A DNA stretch of 64,000 bases from Pseudomonas syringae (GTDB taxonomy: Bacteria > Pseudomonadota > Gammaproteobacteria > Pseudomonadales > Pseudomonadaceae), in the NCBI RefSeq assembly GCF_000737245.1, contig NZ_JPQU01000031.1, positions 1-64,000 of the forward strand, read 5' to 3'. The translations under genes and the position numbers were made by a program. Shown one piece after another: positions 17,657 to 25,758 of this stretch. Numbering within the stretch: position 1 is the stretch's first letter; each line of letters opens with the position of its first letter. Below the pieces are notes generated by a model that did not search any database, was not told the origin of the DNA, and worked only from the letters and a program-made list of their open reading frames with translations.

Positions 17657-18625
17657 CTACAGCGAAGCATCCACCTTTTTCGCCGCCTCTTCAGTCACCC
17701 AGGCGTGCCAGACTTCGGGGTGTTCCTTGAGGAAGATCTTCGCCAGCTTCGGTGATTCGATACGGTCCTTGGTCATGCGCGCCAGGTTCTCGTTCAGCAG
17801 GTCAATCGGGATGTTGACCTTCTCCATGACCGACACCAGTTCCGGTGCCTGTTCGTGGAAGACCTTGGACAACCCGACCTTGATGTCGATGCTCTTGTTC
17901 ACGCCCGGTTTCTCTTCCAGACGCACCAGATCCACCTGGCCCATCAGCGGGGTCGGCGACCAGTAGTAAGTCAGGATTGGCTCACCCCGTTTGTAGCTCG
18001 ACAGAATAGCGGCATCCAGCGCTGGGCCGGTGCCTGGGCGGAAGTTGGTGTACTTGCTTTCCAGGTCGTAGCTTTTGAGCATTTCGCTGTTTTCCAGCTC
18101 ACAGGTCCAGCCGGCCGGGCAGTTGTAGAAACGGCCCTTGGCTGGCTCTTCGGCGTCTTTGAACAGTGCAGAGTATTTAGCCAGATCACTGATGGATTTC
18201 AGGTCAGGAGCCTTGGCTTCCAGCTTGCGCTTGGCGTCGCCTTCGATCACGTAGCGCGGCACGTACCAGCCTTCAACCGCGCCTTTGACCGGGCTGCCAA
18301 CGCCGACCACTTTCCCGGCTTTTTCAGCCTTGTTCCACACTTCACTGCGGCCGACCCATTCTTCGGCGAACACTTGAATATCATTGCTGCTCAGGGCGTT
18401 TTCCATGGTGATGGAGTTGCCTGGCAGGCTGTCGACTTCACAGCCATACCCTTTGTTCAGGACCACTTGCAGCACGTCAGTCAGCAGCATGGCGCTTTCC
18501 CAGTTCAGGCCGGCGAACTTCACCGGCTTGCCGGATTCGCACCAACCCGCCGCCTGGCTGGCGCCCGCGCCGGTGAGCAGACCCACGGAAATCAACGTGG
18601 ACAACAGTGCCTTCTTGGTTTTCAT
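17657..18625 (-). CDS. hutX: Periplasmic substrate-binding protein of the HutXWV ABC transporter
   Basis: A 322-residue secreted protein. The ATG at 18625 follows GAGGAGCG, and the N-terminus MKTKKALLSTLISVGLLTG ending ASQA is a clear signal peptide cleaved near residue 26. The mature part belongs to the OpuAC/ProX glycine-betaine-type binding-protein family (CESGKPVKFAGLNWESAML start, repeated aromatic residues for a quaternary amine or imidazole cage). Substrate histidine is inferred from the operon. A longer frame upstream is untranslated leader. Confidence 0.92.
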   Translation of the reverse strand: MKTKKALLSTLISVGLLTGAGASQAAGWCESGKPVKFAGLNWESAMLLTDVLQVVLNKGYGCEVDSLPGNSITMENALSSNDIQVFAEEWVGRSEVWNKAEKAGKVVGVGSPVKGAVEGWYVPRYVIEGDAKRKLEAKAPDLKSISDLAKYSALFKDAEEPAKGRFYNCPAGWTCELENSEMLKSYDLESKYTNFRPGTGPALDAAILSSYKRGEPILTYYWSPTPLMGQVDLVRLEEKPGVNKSIDIKVGLSKVFHEQAPELVSVMEKVNIPIDLLNENLARMTKDRIESPKLAKIFLKEHPEVWHAWVTEEAAKKVDASL

Positions 18626-18750
18626 TGTGTGACGCTCCTCGCGATTGGGGATGGGCAGTTTCCAGATCAAACACTGATACCAAGACACTTGACGGTCCTT
18701 TGGGGTGGTCGGTTCACTGAGCGGTGCAATCTCACATTAAGCGCAGAACC

Positions 18751-18842
18751 TGTGGGACCGGCTTTAGCCGGGAAGGGGCCAGTACATCCACTGCATTTTC
18801 TGCGCTGGATGCAATGTCTTCCCGGCTAAAGCCGGTCCCACA
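18751..18842. repeat. REPIN, family B
   Basis: TGTGGGACCGGCTTTAGCCG arm and complement between hutU and hutX, within the operon. Confidence 0.9.
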
Positions 18843-18855
18843 AACAGAGCAAACC

Positions 18856-20541
18856 TCAGTTCCCCACCATCGGCAGGTTCAACCCCTGCTCATTGGCGCA
18901 GTCGATAGCGATCTGGTAACCCGCGTCGGCGTGACGCATCACACCCGTGGCCGGGTCGTTGTGCAGGACGCGGGCGATGCGTTCGGCGGCTTCGTCGCTG
19001 CCGTCACAGACGATCACCATCCCCGAATGCTGCGAGAAGCCCATGCCGACGCCGCCGCCATGGTGCAGCGAAACCCAGGTCGCGCCGCTGGCGGTGTTGA
19101 GCAGTGCATTGAGCAGCGGCCAGTCGGACACGGCATCGGAGCCATCCTGCATGGATTCGGTTTCGCGATTTGGACTGGCGACCGAACCGGAGTCCAGATG
19201 GTCACGGCCAATCACCACCGGAGCCGACAGTTCGCCGCTGCGCACCATCTCGTTGAACGCCAGGCCCAGTTTGGCGCGCTGGCCCAAGCCGACCCAGCAG
19301 ATGCGTGCTGGCAAGCCCTGGAAGGCAATCCGCTCGCGGGCCATTTTCAGCCAGTTGTGCAGGTGCGCATCGTCCGGGATCAGTTCTTTGACCTTGGCGT
19401 CAGTCTTGTAGATGTCTTCTGGATCGCCCGAAAGTGCGGCCCAGCGGAACGGTCCTACGCCACGGCAGAACAGCGGACGAATGTAGGCGGGGACGAAGCC
19501 CGGGAAATCGAAGGCGTTTTCCACGCCTTCTTCTTTGGCCATCTGACGGATGTTGTTGCCGTAGTCGAAGGTTGGGATGCCCATCTTCTGGAAGTCGAGC
19601 ATGGCCTTCACGTGTTCAGCCATGGATTGCTTGGCGGCTTTGACCACCGCGGCGGGCTCAGTCAGTGAGCGGGCGCGGTATTCGTCCCAGCTCCAGCCCT
19701 TGGGCAGGTAGCCGTTGAGCGGGTCGTGGGCGCTGGTCTGGTCGGTGACCATGTCCGGGCGAACGCCACGACGGACCATCTCCGGCAGGATCTCGGCAGC
19801 GTTGCCGCACAAGGCGATGGAGATGGCTTTGCCCTCGGCGGTGTATTTGGCGATGCGCGCCAGGGCGTCGTCCAGATCCGTGGCCTGCTCATCGACGTAA
19901 CGGGTCTTGAGGCGGAAATCGATGCGGCTCTGCTGGCATTCAATGTTTAGCGAGCATGCACCTGCCATGCCTGCGGCCAAAGGTTGCGCGCCGCCCATGC
20001 CGCCCAGGCCAGCGGTCAGTACCCACTTGCCCTTGAGGCTGCCGTTGTAATGCTGGCGACCGGCTTCGACAAAGGTTTCGTAAGTGCCCTGAACGATGCC
20101 CTGGCTGCCGATGTAGATCCAACTGCCGGCAGTCATCTGGCCGTACATGGCCAGGCCCTTCGCATCCAGTTCGTTGAAATGCTCCCAGCTCGCCCAGTGG
20201 GGTACCAGGTTGGAGTTGGCGATCAGTACGCGAGGTGCGTTGCTGTGGGTCTTGAACACGCCGACCGGTTTGCCGGACTGTACCAGCAGGGTCTCGTCAT
20301 CGTTGAGGTTGGTCAGGCTCTCGACAATCTTGTCGTAGCATTCCCAGTTGCGCGCCGCGCGACCGATGCCGCCATACACCACCAGCTCTTTAGGATTCTC
20401 GGCCACTTCCGGATCGAGGTTGTTCATCAGCATGCGCAGTGGCGCTTCAGTCATCCAGCTCTTTGCCGTGAGCTTGGTGCCACGTGCGGCGCGTATTTCG
20501 ACATCCCGATGACGGGTCCAGTGTTGGTTATTCTCGGTCAC
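18856..20541 (-). CDS. hutU: Urocanate hydratase
   Basis: A 561-residue NAD-dependent enzyme that hydrates urocanate to 4-imidazolone-5-propionate, the second step of histidine degradation. The start is GTG 20541 ([18 protein letters not shown]) with GAGGAG upstream; about 85 further in-frame codons are promoter region. Motifs: [17 protein letters not shown] near 60, [20 protein letters not shown] near 130, and the NAD-binding [12 protein letters not shown] near 175. It is the first gene of the hutU-X-W-V-(hutH)-T-I-G operon on this strand, behind the sigma-54-like promoter and HutC-type operator described separately. Confidence 0.97.
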   Translation of the reverse strand: MTENNQHWTRHRDVEIRAARGTKLTAKSWMTEAPLRMLMNNLDPEVAENPKELVVYGGIGRAARNWECYDKIVESLTNLNDDETLLVQSGKPVGVFKTHSNAPRVLIANSNLVPHWASWEHFNELDAKGLAMYGQMTAGSWIYIGSQGIVQGTYETFVEAGRQHYNGSLKGKWVLTAGLGGMGGAQPLAAGMAGACSLNIECQQSRIDFRLKTRYVDEQATDLDDALARIAKYTAEGKAISIALCGNAAEILPEMVRRGVRPDMVTDQTSAHDPLNGYLPKGWSWDEYRARSLTEPAAVVKAAKQSMAEHVKAMLDFQKMGIPTFDYGNNIRQMAKEEGVENAFDFPGFVPAYIRPLFCRGVGPFRWAALSGDPEDIYKTDAKVKELIPDDAHLHNWLKMARERIAFQGLPARICWVGLGQRAKLGLAFNEMVRSGELSAPVVIGRDHLDSGSVASPNRETESMQDGSDAVSDWPLLNALLNTASGATWVSLHHGGGVGMGFSQHSGMVIVCDGSDEAAERIARVLHNDPATGVMRHADAGYQIAIDCANEQGLNLPMVGN

Positions 20542-20582
20542 GAAAGAACTCCTCAGCGATCTGTTCAATACACTTGGCTTTA

Positions 20583-20596
20583 CTTGTATGTACAAG
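20583..20596. promoter_or_regulatory. HutC-type operator at hutU
   Basis: CTTGTATGTACAAG: each arm is a perfect inverse of the other around a TG centre, and it contains the TGTA-N2-TACA core reported for Pseudomonas HutC. It covers the expected transcription start of the sigma-54-like promoter and, read on the minus strand, also the TTGTAC of a possible sigma-70 promoter (with TGTATT 17 bases downstream). Confidence 0.75.
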
Positions 20597-20600
20597 CATA

Positions 20601-20616
20601 TGCAATTGAAATACCA
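20601..20616 (-). promoter_or_regulatory. Sigma-54-like promoter of the hutU operon
   Basis: On the minus strand the sequence reads TGGTATTTCAATTGCA, with GG and GC at the -24/-12 spacing (10 bases between). This fits the TGGCAC-N5-TTGCA consensus except in the first element. It agrees with the known RpoN/CbrB dependence of hutU in P. fluorescens. Confidence 0.68.
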
Positions 20617-20633
20617 ACATTGGAATCCAGGCA

Positions 20634-20721
20634 GTAGGAGCGCGCTTGCCCGCGATGGCGTCGGGTCAGCTATGCATGTTTTGGCTGAACTGATGCCATC
20701 GCGGGCAAGCGCGCTCCTACG
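20634..20721. repeat. REPIN, family D
   Basis: GTAGGAGCGCGCTTGCCCGC arm and complement, lying upstream of the hutU promoter. Confidence 0.9.
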
Positions 20722-20851
20722 GGAAATACGTTCTAATTCAAAAGGTTGGGTGTGGATTTTGACACGGGTAGGCTCAGGGCATATGCGGTCACCCATTGAT
20801 AGATCTGGCGCGCTGGTGATGAATGCAACCCAGTAGCGAGTCGTCCAAAGG

Positions 20852-20888
20852 TGTTACGACTCGCTTCTTTCTGGGGCGCTGGGTAACA
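20852..20888. promoter_or_regulatory. Candidate CbrB-type upstream activating site
   Basis: TGTTAC at 20852-20857 faces GTAACA at 20883-20888, 25 bases apart. The half-sites match those described for CbrB, although the spacer is longer than I recall for known sites. The position upstream of a sigma-54-like promoter fits an enhancer. Confidence 0.4.
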
Positions 20889-20906
20889 GGATGGTGCGCG
20901 GTTGGC

Positions 20907-21632
20907 TCAGATGACTTTGACAGCGCGACCTATGAACTGGATCGGCCCGGTGGGTTTACCGATGGGCGAACCTGAGGCCTGTTCCAGCGTCAGCTCAAAC
21001 AGTTGATTGGGTTGCAGCGGCGGCAGTTTGTCCAGTGGCACCTGAAGGCTTTGCCCCGGCTTGACCAGGCCCAGCGATACCGGGCCTTGCCAGTCGTCGC
21101 CTTTGGTCCAGAACTCCAGTGCCTTGTCGGCGGGCACTTCGGTAACGCTGAGAGGGATCAGCTGGATTTCCTGGGAATTGCTGGCTTGAATCACCCAGCC
21201 CGGGGCTTTGTCTTGGGGCGCGACCAGCACTACCAGATAAGAAGGCGCAGGCGTGGATCTGGATTGGGTAAACAGTGTCATCCCCAGCACCAATGATGCA
21301 GCGAGACCAGCCCCCGCGAGTCCGCGCCAGATCGACAGGTTATTCCACCAACTTTGCACGTCGCGTATCGCGGCTTGCGGGGGTGCAAGCAAGTCATCCA
21401 GGCTGCGCTCGATCCTCGTCCACAACCGCGGCGGCGGGGTTTGCGGTTCGGCCATGGCGGTCAGCGGCAACAAGCGCTCTTCCCAGGCATCCACCGCTGC
21501 GCGCAACGCAGGTTCGTGGGGCAGGCGACGTTCGACTTCGATTCGTTGTTGGGCAGACAGCGTGCCCAAGACATATTCACCGGCCAACTCGTTGAGCGGT
21601 TTTTGCGGTTCAGTGCCCGAAGTGTTGCTCAT
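20907..21632 (-). CDS. Anti-sigma factor, RskA/anti-sigma-K type
   Basis: A 241-residue membrane-anchored protein. The cytoplasmic N-terminal zinc-finger-like or helical part (NELAGEYVLGTLS...RRLPHEPALRAAVDAWEERL) resembles the anti-sigma-K N-terminus. One membrane helix lies near 105-125 (IWRGLAGAGLAASLVLGMTL), and a periplasmic RskA C-terminal domain follows. The ATG overlaps the stop of the sigma gene (ATGA), a strong sign that it restrains that sigma factor. The signal and the target genes are not evident from the sequence. Confidence 0.9.
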   Translation of the reverse strand: MSNTSGTEPQKPLNELAGEYVLGTLSAQQRIEVERRLPHEPALRAAVDAWEERLLPLTAMAEPQTPPPRLWTRIERSLDDLLAPPQAAIRDVQSWWNNLSIWRGLAGAGLAASLVLGMTLFTQSRSTPAPSYLVVLVAPQDKAPGWVIQASNSQEIQLIPLSVTEVPADKALEFWTKGDDWQGPVSLGLVKPGQSLQVPLDKLPPLQPNQLFELTLEQASGSPIGKPTGPIQFIGRAVKVI

Positions 21633-22192
21633 CCGATGCACTCCCGTAATGCATTCAGGCTGCGCTTGATCCAGGCTTTCACAGTGCCCAGCGGCGCGCC
21701 GATTTTCTGCGCAATTTCTTGATGCGAATAGCCATCCACATAAGCGTGGAACACACAGTTGCGACGCACGGGTTCAAGCTGATCGAGGCAAAACTCGATG
21801 CGGCCCGGATTCACCCGCCAGTCGAAGCTGTCCACGGTTTCGTTCCAGCCTTCCAGCGTGGCCTGGGCCTCGGCATGCTCTTCATCATCTTCACGTTGCA
21901 CTTCACGGGCATTGTTGCGAATGGCGTTGAGCGCCAGATGCCGGGTGACAGTGAACATCCAGCCACGGGCAGAACCACGCGACTTGTCGAAACTCGCAGC
22001 GCCGGTCCAGATCTTGAGGAAGGCGTCGTGCACGATGTCCTGAGCCAAGGCGCTGTCGCGCACCAGGCGTTGCGCCACACCGAGCAAACGGGCACTTTCC
22101 TGTGCATACAGCCGCTCAAGCGCCTGCCGCTCGCCACGGGCGCAGGCATCGAGTGCTGCTTCGTAATCAAACAGAGTTTCGGGCAGAGACAA
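21629..22192 (-). CDS. ECF RNA polymerase sigma factor (SigK-like)
   Basis: A 187-residue ECF sigma factor. Region 2 includes QRLVRDSALAQDIVHDAFLK (near 42-61) and GSARGWMFTVTRHLALNAIR (near 73-92); region 4 includes YSHQEIAQKIGAPLGTVKAW near 155-174. It is followed by its anti-sigma with a four-base overlap and preceded on the same strand by the DUF3455 gene, a plausible target. The closest described group is the SigK/RskA-controlled family. The system separates hutD from hutU. Confidence 0.92.
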   Translation of the reverse strand: MSLPETLFDYEAALDACARGERQALERLYAQESARLLGVAQRLVRDSALAQDIVHDAFLKIWTGAASFDKSRGSARGWMFTVTRHLALNAIRNNAREVQREDDEEHAEAQATLEGWNETVDSFDWRVNPGRIEFCLDQLEPVRRNCVFHAYVDGYSHQEIAQKIGAPLGTVKAWIKRSLNALRECIG

Positions 22193-22285
22193 ATCGATTC
22201 GCCATCAACAGAGGACATCTGCTCCAGTCAGACCGGAGCACCCGCGCAGGAGCATAGACGAACTCCCGCGCGGCACCCATCTGAA

Positions 22286-22819
22286 TTACTTGGCGGACCA
22301 GAAAATGTAGTCGCCCTGATATTTCACGATTTCTTTCGCGCCTTTATTGCTCTCTGCGCAAGCTTTGGCAGGAGCCACGCCGCCTTTGAGCGCAGTACGC
22401 TGGATGTACGCAACGCCAGTCATGGCACCTTTGCCTTCAGCGGGATTAGCCTTGACCAACTGATACGGCAGGTTGCCAGCGCTGGACGGCGCGACGGCGA
22501 GCTGAGTACCGGTCACTTTCGAGCCGTCTTTGGCTTCCCAGGTGGCTGGTGGGCCGTAGTAAGTGCCGACTTGCTTGCCGCTGCGATCATTGAGCACGGC
22601 TTTAGGGCCGACGAACGCCCATTCCATTTCGTTCGGCATGTTGGCCTTGGCGCGGCACTCGTAGGTGATTTCGCCTACGCCGGTGGTTTCCATGCTGACC
22701 TTGAAACCGTCTGGCACACGAACGGTTTCCGGCAGGTTGCTTTGAGCGAAGGCAGATGGCGCCAGGCAAGTGAAAGCCATTGCAGCACCAGTCAGGCAGA
22801 GCAAGCGTTTTGCGTTCAT
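22286..22819 (-). CDS. Secreted DUF3455 protein
   Basis: A 177-residue protein starting at ATG 22819 with a signal peptide (MNAKRLLCLTGAAMAFTCLA, cleavage after SAFA). The mature part has GVGEITYECRAKANMPNEME and EWAFVGPKAVLNDRSGKQVG-like segments, and a YYGPPATWEAKDGSKVTG segment, all typical of DUF3455. The function is unknown. Two cysteines in the mature region could form a disulphide. It is 93 bases upstream of the ECF sigma gene on the same strand; a 6-bp inverted repeat (TGCTCC...GGAGCA, 22220-22240) lies in that gap. Confidence 0.82.
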   Translation of the reverse strand: MNAKRLLCLTGAAMAFTCLAPSAFAQSNLPETVRVPDGFKVSMETTGVGEITYECRAKANMPNEMEWAFVGPKAVLNDRSGKQVGTYYGPPATWEAKDGSKVTGTQLAVAPSSAGNLPYQLVKANPAEGKGAMTGVAYIQRTALKGGVAPAKACAESNKGAKEIVKYQGDYIFWSAK

Positions 22820-22922
22820 GCAGTTATCTCCAGATTGTGTTTTCGCTTGGCAGCCTGAATGGCTGCTTATCTGTACTACCCGCGAGAACACGATCTGGAT
22901 GCAGCACGTTGAAAATAAATTT

Positions 22923-24101
22923 TCAGCGTTTGCAAATACGGCTGCGCAGCATGATCACGCCGACGATGGCCGCCAGCCCTGAGCCCATCAAAACGCCTAC
23001 TTTGACCTCGTCAATCAGGTGGGGCGCGCCGGGGAAAGCCAGGTTGCCGATGAACAGGCTCATGGTGAAACCGATGCCGCAGAGGATCGCCACACCATAC
23101 AGCTGCATCCAGTTACTGCCCTCTGGAAGCGTGGCCAGCCCCGAACGGATGGCCAGCAAGGCAGCCAGGAACACACCGATCTGTTTGCCGAAGAACAACC
23201 CGAGGGCTACTCCCAGTGGTACCGGATCAATCAGGTTCTGCAGGGTAATCCCCGACAGCGACACGCCAGCGTTGGCAAAGCCGAACACCGGCACAATGGC
23301 GAACGCGACCCAGTACTGCAGCTTTTCTTCCAGGAATAGCAGTGGTGAGCGGGCTTCTTCCTCGGGTTTGCCCAAGGGGACGCACAGCGCCAGCGCGACA
23401 CCGGCCAGGGTTGCGTGAACACCGGACTGCAAGACGAAGAACCACAGCAGGGCGCCGAGCAGCAGATACGGCAACAAATGCCGAACCCGCAGGCGATTCA
23501 TGACGATCAACACCGCCAGTGTGGCAAAAGCAGCCAACAGCATCGGCAAGTTCAGGCCAGAGCTGTAGAAGAAAGCGATGATCGTCACCGCACCCAGGTC
23601 GTCGAGAATCGCCAGGGCAGCGAGGAAGACCTTCAAGGAGGTCGGCACGCGATTACCCAGCAACGACAGCACGCCTAGCGCGAAAGCAATGTCGGTGGCC
23701 GCCGGGATCGCCCAGCCGCTCATGGTTTGCGGGTTGCCCCAGTTGACCGCGATATAGATCAGCGCCGGCACCAGCATGCCGCCCGCCGCTGCAAAACCAG
23801 GCAGGGCGCGCTGGCCCCAGGTCGCGAGCCCGCCGGCAAGTACTTCGCGTTTGATTTCCAGGCCGACCATCAAAAAGAAGATCGCCATCAGCCCGTCGTT
23901 GATCCACAACTCAACGGAAAGCCCCAGCCAGACGCTGTGTAGAATCGCAAAATAGCCTGCGGAAAGTCCTGAGTTGGCAACGATCAATGCCGCCAGCGCC
24001 GCGCCCATCAACACGATCCCGCCCGCAGACTCCGAGGCAAGGAAGCTGGCGAGAATGGCGATGGCTCTTGGGGTTTCTTTCTTGTTATTGGTTGTCGTCA
24101 T
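22923..24101 (-). CDS. nhaA: Na+/H+ antiporter NhaA
   Basis: A 392-residue inner-membrane antiporter that exports Na+ in exchange for protons under alkaline or salt stress. The ATG at 24101 is taken; an in-frame TTG nine codons earlier is less likely. About twelve membrane segments are seen. The paired aspartates of the ion-binding site lie in [20 protein letters not shown], and [12 protein letters not shown] and [13 protein letters not shown] are family signatures. The N-terminal polar segment [13 protein letters not shown] is cytoplasmic. It lies between hutD and the DUF3455 gene and has no evident relation to histidine use. Confidence 0.95.
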   Translation of the reverse strand: MTTTNNKKETPRAIAILASFLASESAGGIVLMGAALAALIVANSGLSAGYFAILHSVWLGLSVELWINDGLMAIFFLMVGLEIKREVLAGGLATWGQRALPGFAAAGGMLVPALIYIAVNWGNPQTMSGWAIPAATDIAFALGVLSLLGNRVPTSLKVFLAALAILDDLGAVTIIAFFYSSGLNLPMLLAAFATLAVLIVMNRLRVRHLLPYLLLGALLWFFVLQSGVHATLAGVALALCVPLGKPEEEARSPLLFLEEKLQYWVAFAIVPVFGFANAGVSLSGITLQNLIDPVPLGVALGLFFGKQIGVFLAALLAIRSGLATLPEGSNWMQLYGVAILCGIGFTMSLFIGNLAFPGAPHLIDEVKVGVLMGSGLAAIVGVIMLRSRICKR

Positions 24102-24135
24102 TGGCGGTGAGGTGTCCTTGGGATTCAATTGACGC

Positions 24136-24225
24136 CTGTGGGAGCGGTGCTTGCCCGCGATCAGGCTGGACGCGGTTCACTTTAGATCGCATCCAGCCTG
24201 ATCGCGGGCAAGCACCGCTCCCACA
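24136..24225. repeat. REPIN, family E
   Basis: CTGTGGGAGCGGTGCTTGCC arm and complement between hutD and nhaA, that is, exactly at one border of the block that separates the two hut groups. Confidence 0.9.
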
Positions 24226-24238
24226 TGGTGATGTGCCG

Positions 24239-24832
24239 TTAAATCTTCATTAATTCAATCAAACAGCAGCGGCTCGCACGCGGTGCATACAGCACCACTT
24301 CCACCAAGGCGCCAGCTTCGTTATCCAGCTGCAGACAGTCGTGCTTTTCCAGCAGCTGCGGCGGATATCCGGCCATATTGGCGGCCATTTGTTCGGCGGC
24401 GCTGAATAGTAACAGCGTGGTGGCCGAGCTGAACAACCGCTGCGGTTTGAGCACGTCAAGCCATTGCAAGCTGGCGCCAAAGCGATCAGGCGCATAAATC
24501 AGATTGAAGTCGCGGATAGCGCCGCCCAGCAAGGCGCAGCTGGCCTGGCTGTCGCCGCTGAAGGCAAACGGATCGCCGGGCAGAAGTGGCTCGCTAAGTG
24601 TGCCGTCGATATCCAGTGTCATGCCCGCACCCTGCAGCACGGTGATGATGCGTTGATAGCCCGGGAACAGGGAAAAACCGCCCGAGGCCTCGATGTCGGC
24701 GATCGATAGACGCCAGCCGAAATTGTCCAGGTCCTGGCCTGCATCGCGGGTAATTTCTTCGGTACTGCCGCCGCCGTTCTTCCAGGGCATACGTGAATAG
24801 TCGGCGGCGCGCAAAACAGTCAGTTGGCTCAT
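24239..24832 (-). CDS. hutD: HutD-family protein
   Basis: A 197-residue cupin-like protein beginning MSQLTVLRAADYSRMPWKNG, with GGGSTEEITRDAGQDLDNFG and WRLSIADIEASGGFSLFPGY following, the conserved HutD core (Ves/HutD family). In P. fluorescens HutD is reported to set an upper limit on hut expression, acting as a governor rather than an enzyme. Its ATG overlaps the hutC stop (ATGA), so the two are translated together. The stop lies close to the REPIN that precedes nhaA. Confidence 0.9.
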   Translation of the reverse strand: MSQLTVLRAADYSRMPWKNGGGSTEEITRDAGQDLDNFGWRLSIADIEASGGFSLFPGYQRIITVLQGAGMTLDIDGTLSEPLLPGDPFAFSGDSQASCALLGGAIRDFNLIYAPDRFGASLQWLDVLKPQRLFSSATTLLLFSAAEQMAANMAGYPPQLLEKHDCLQLDNEAGALVEVVLYAPRASRCCLIELMKI

Positions 24833-25578
24833 TTACTGAAACGTCCTTCCAGGCGATGACGGGAACCGGGGTGGATCAGCCGCGCCGCGGTCACCGGCTG
24901 ACGGCCAGACCAGGTGCGGCGGCGGATCAACAGGCACGGTTCACCGGGATTGATCTGCAACAGCTCGCACTCATCCGCTTCGGCGAGTATTGCTTCGACC
25001 ACATGCTCACCCTCGGTCAATGGCGCGACTTGCGACAGATAGGCGTACGGCGTTTGCCGAGTGAAGTCCTGACTCAGATAGTCGGGCGCGACCAGGGCAT
25101 TGACGTAGCGATCTTCGATTTGCACCGGCAGGTCATTTTCCAGGTGCACGATCAGCGAATGAAACACCCGCTGGCCCTCGCGCATGTCCAGAGCCAGCGC
25201 CCGCTCGGAGCCGGCCGCTTCTTCCTGAAGCAGGATGACCTTGCAGGTGTGTCGATGGCCACGGGACGCGATTTCGTCGGCGATGTTGTGCACTTCAAAC
25301 AGTGCAGACTGGCTTTTGGGTTCGGCAACGAAGGTGCCGACCCCCTGCATGCGCACCAATAGTCCTTCGGCGGTCATTTCCCGCAGGGCGCGGTTGATGG
25401 TCATGCGGCTGAAGCCCAGTTGGGTGACCAACTCGCTTTCCGATGGCACGCGATGGTGGGGCGGCCAGTTACCACACTGGATCTGCTGGGCAATCATGTG
25501 CTTAACCCGGGCGTACAGCGGAGCCGGACTGTCGCCCATCTGGGCAGCCAATGGTGAAGTGGCGGGCGGAGTCGGCAC
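24829..25578 (-). CDS. hutC: Histidine utilisation repressor (GntR/HutC family)
   Basis: A 249-residue repressor if started at GTG 25578, which has AAAGGA six bases upstream; a TTG two codons earlier and an ATG at residue 14 are alternatives. The N-terminal GntR winged helix includes PHHRVPSESELVTQLGFSRM and TINRALREMTAEGLLVRMQG. The C-terminal UTRA ligand domain includes EEAAGSERALALDMREGQRV and ends RPG-type SRHRLEGRF. HutC represses hut genes and releases DNA when urocanate is bound. It is divergent from hutF; its operator lies between. Confidence 0.94.
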   Translation of the reverse strand: MPTPPATSPLAAQMGDSPAPLYARVKHMIAQQIQCGNWPPHHRVPSESELVTQLGFSRMTINRALREMTAEGLLVRMQGVGTFVAEPKSQSALFEVHNIADEIASRGHRHTCKVILLQEEAAGSERALALDMREGQRVFHSLIVHLENDLPVQIEDRYVNALVAPDYLSQDFTRQTPYAYLSQVAPLTEGEHVVEAILAEADECELLQINPGEPCLLIRRRTWSGRQPVTAARLIHPGSRHRLEGRFSK

Positions 25579-25695
25579 GGTCAATCCTTTTGAAGATCAT
25601 TGGGCTACGGGTCGCGCTAATCTTGTAGCGCTGTGGCACTGATAACTGTGCGGTCACGCTAACCATTAAGCGGTTCAACGGCAAGCTTGCCGGAG

Positions 25696-25732
25696 TTTAC
25701 CGAGCGTGCAAACGTCTGTATATGTATATACA
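25696..25732 (+). promoter_or_regulatory. hutF promoter with HutC-type operator
   Basis: TTTACC (25696-25701) and TATATG (25719-25724) are 17 bases apart and make a reasonable sigma-70 promoter. The perfect palindrome TGTATATACA (25723-25732) overlaps the -10 edge and the start site, and carries the TGTA-N2-TACA core shared with the hutU operator. Confidence 0.65.
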
Positions 25733-25758
25733 AATCACTTTTGACGGGATGCAGAACC

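Larger units (their letters stand above)
20542..20906. other. hutU promoter region
   Basis: The 365 bases between hutU and the anti-sigma gene hold the sigma-54-like promoter, the HutC-type operator, a family D REPIN and, about 270 bases upstream of the hutU operator, an inverted TGTTAC/GTAACA pair. No coding sequence was recognised. Confidence 0.7.

Noticed and set aside
24102..24128. TTG start for nhaA nine codons upstream
   Set aside because: The ATG at 24101 gives the usual protein length, and neither site has a strong ribosome site to favour the TTG.
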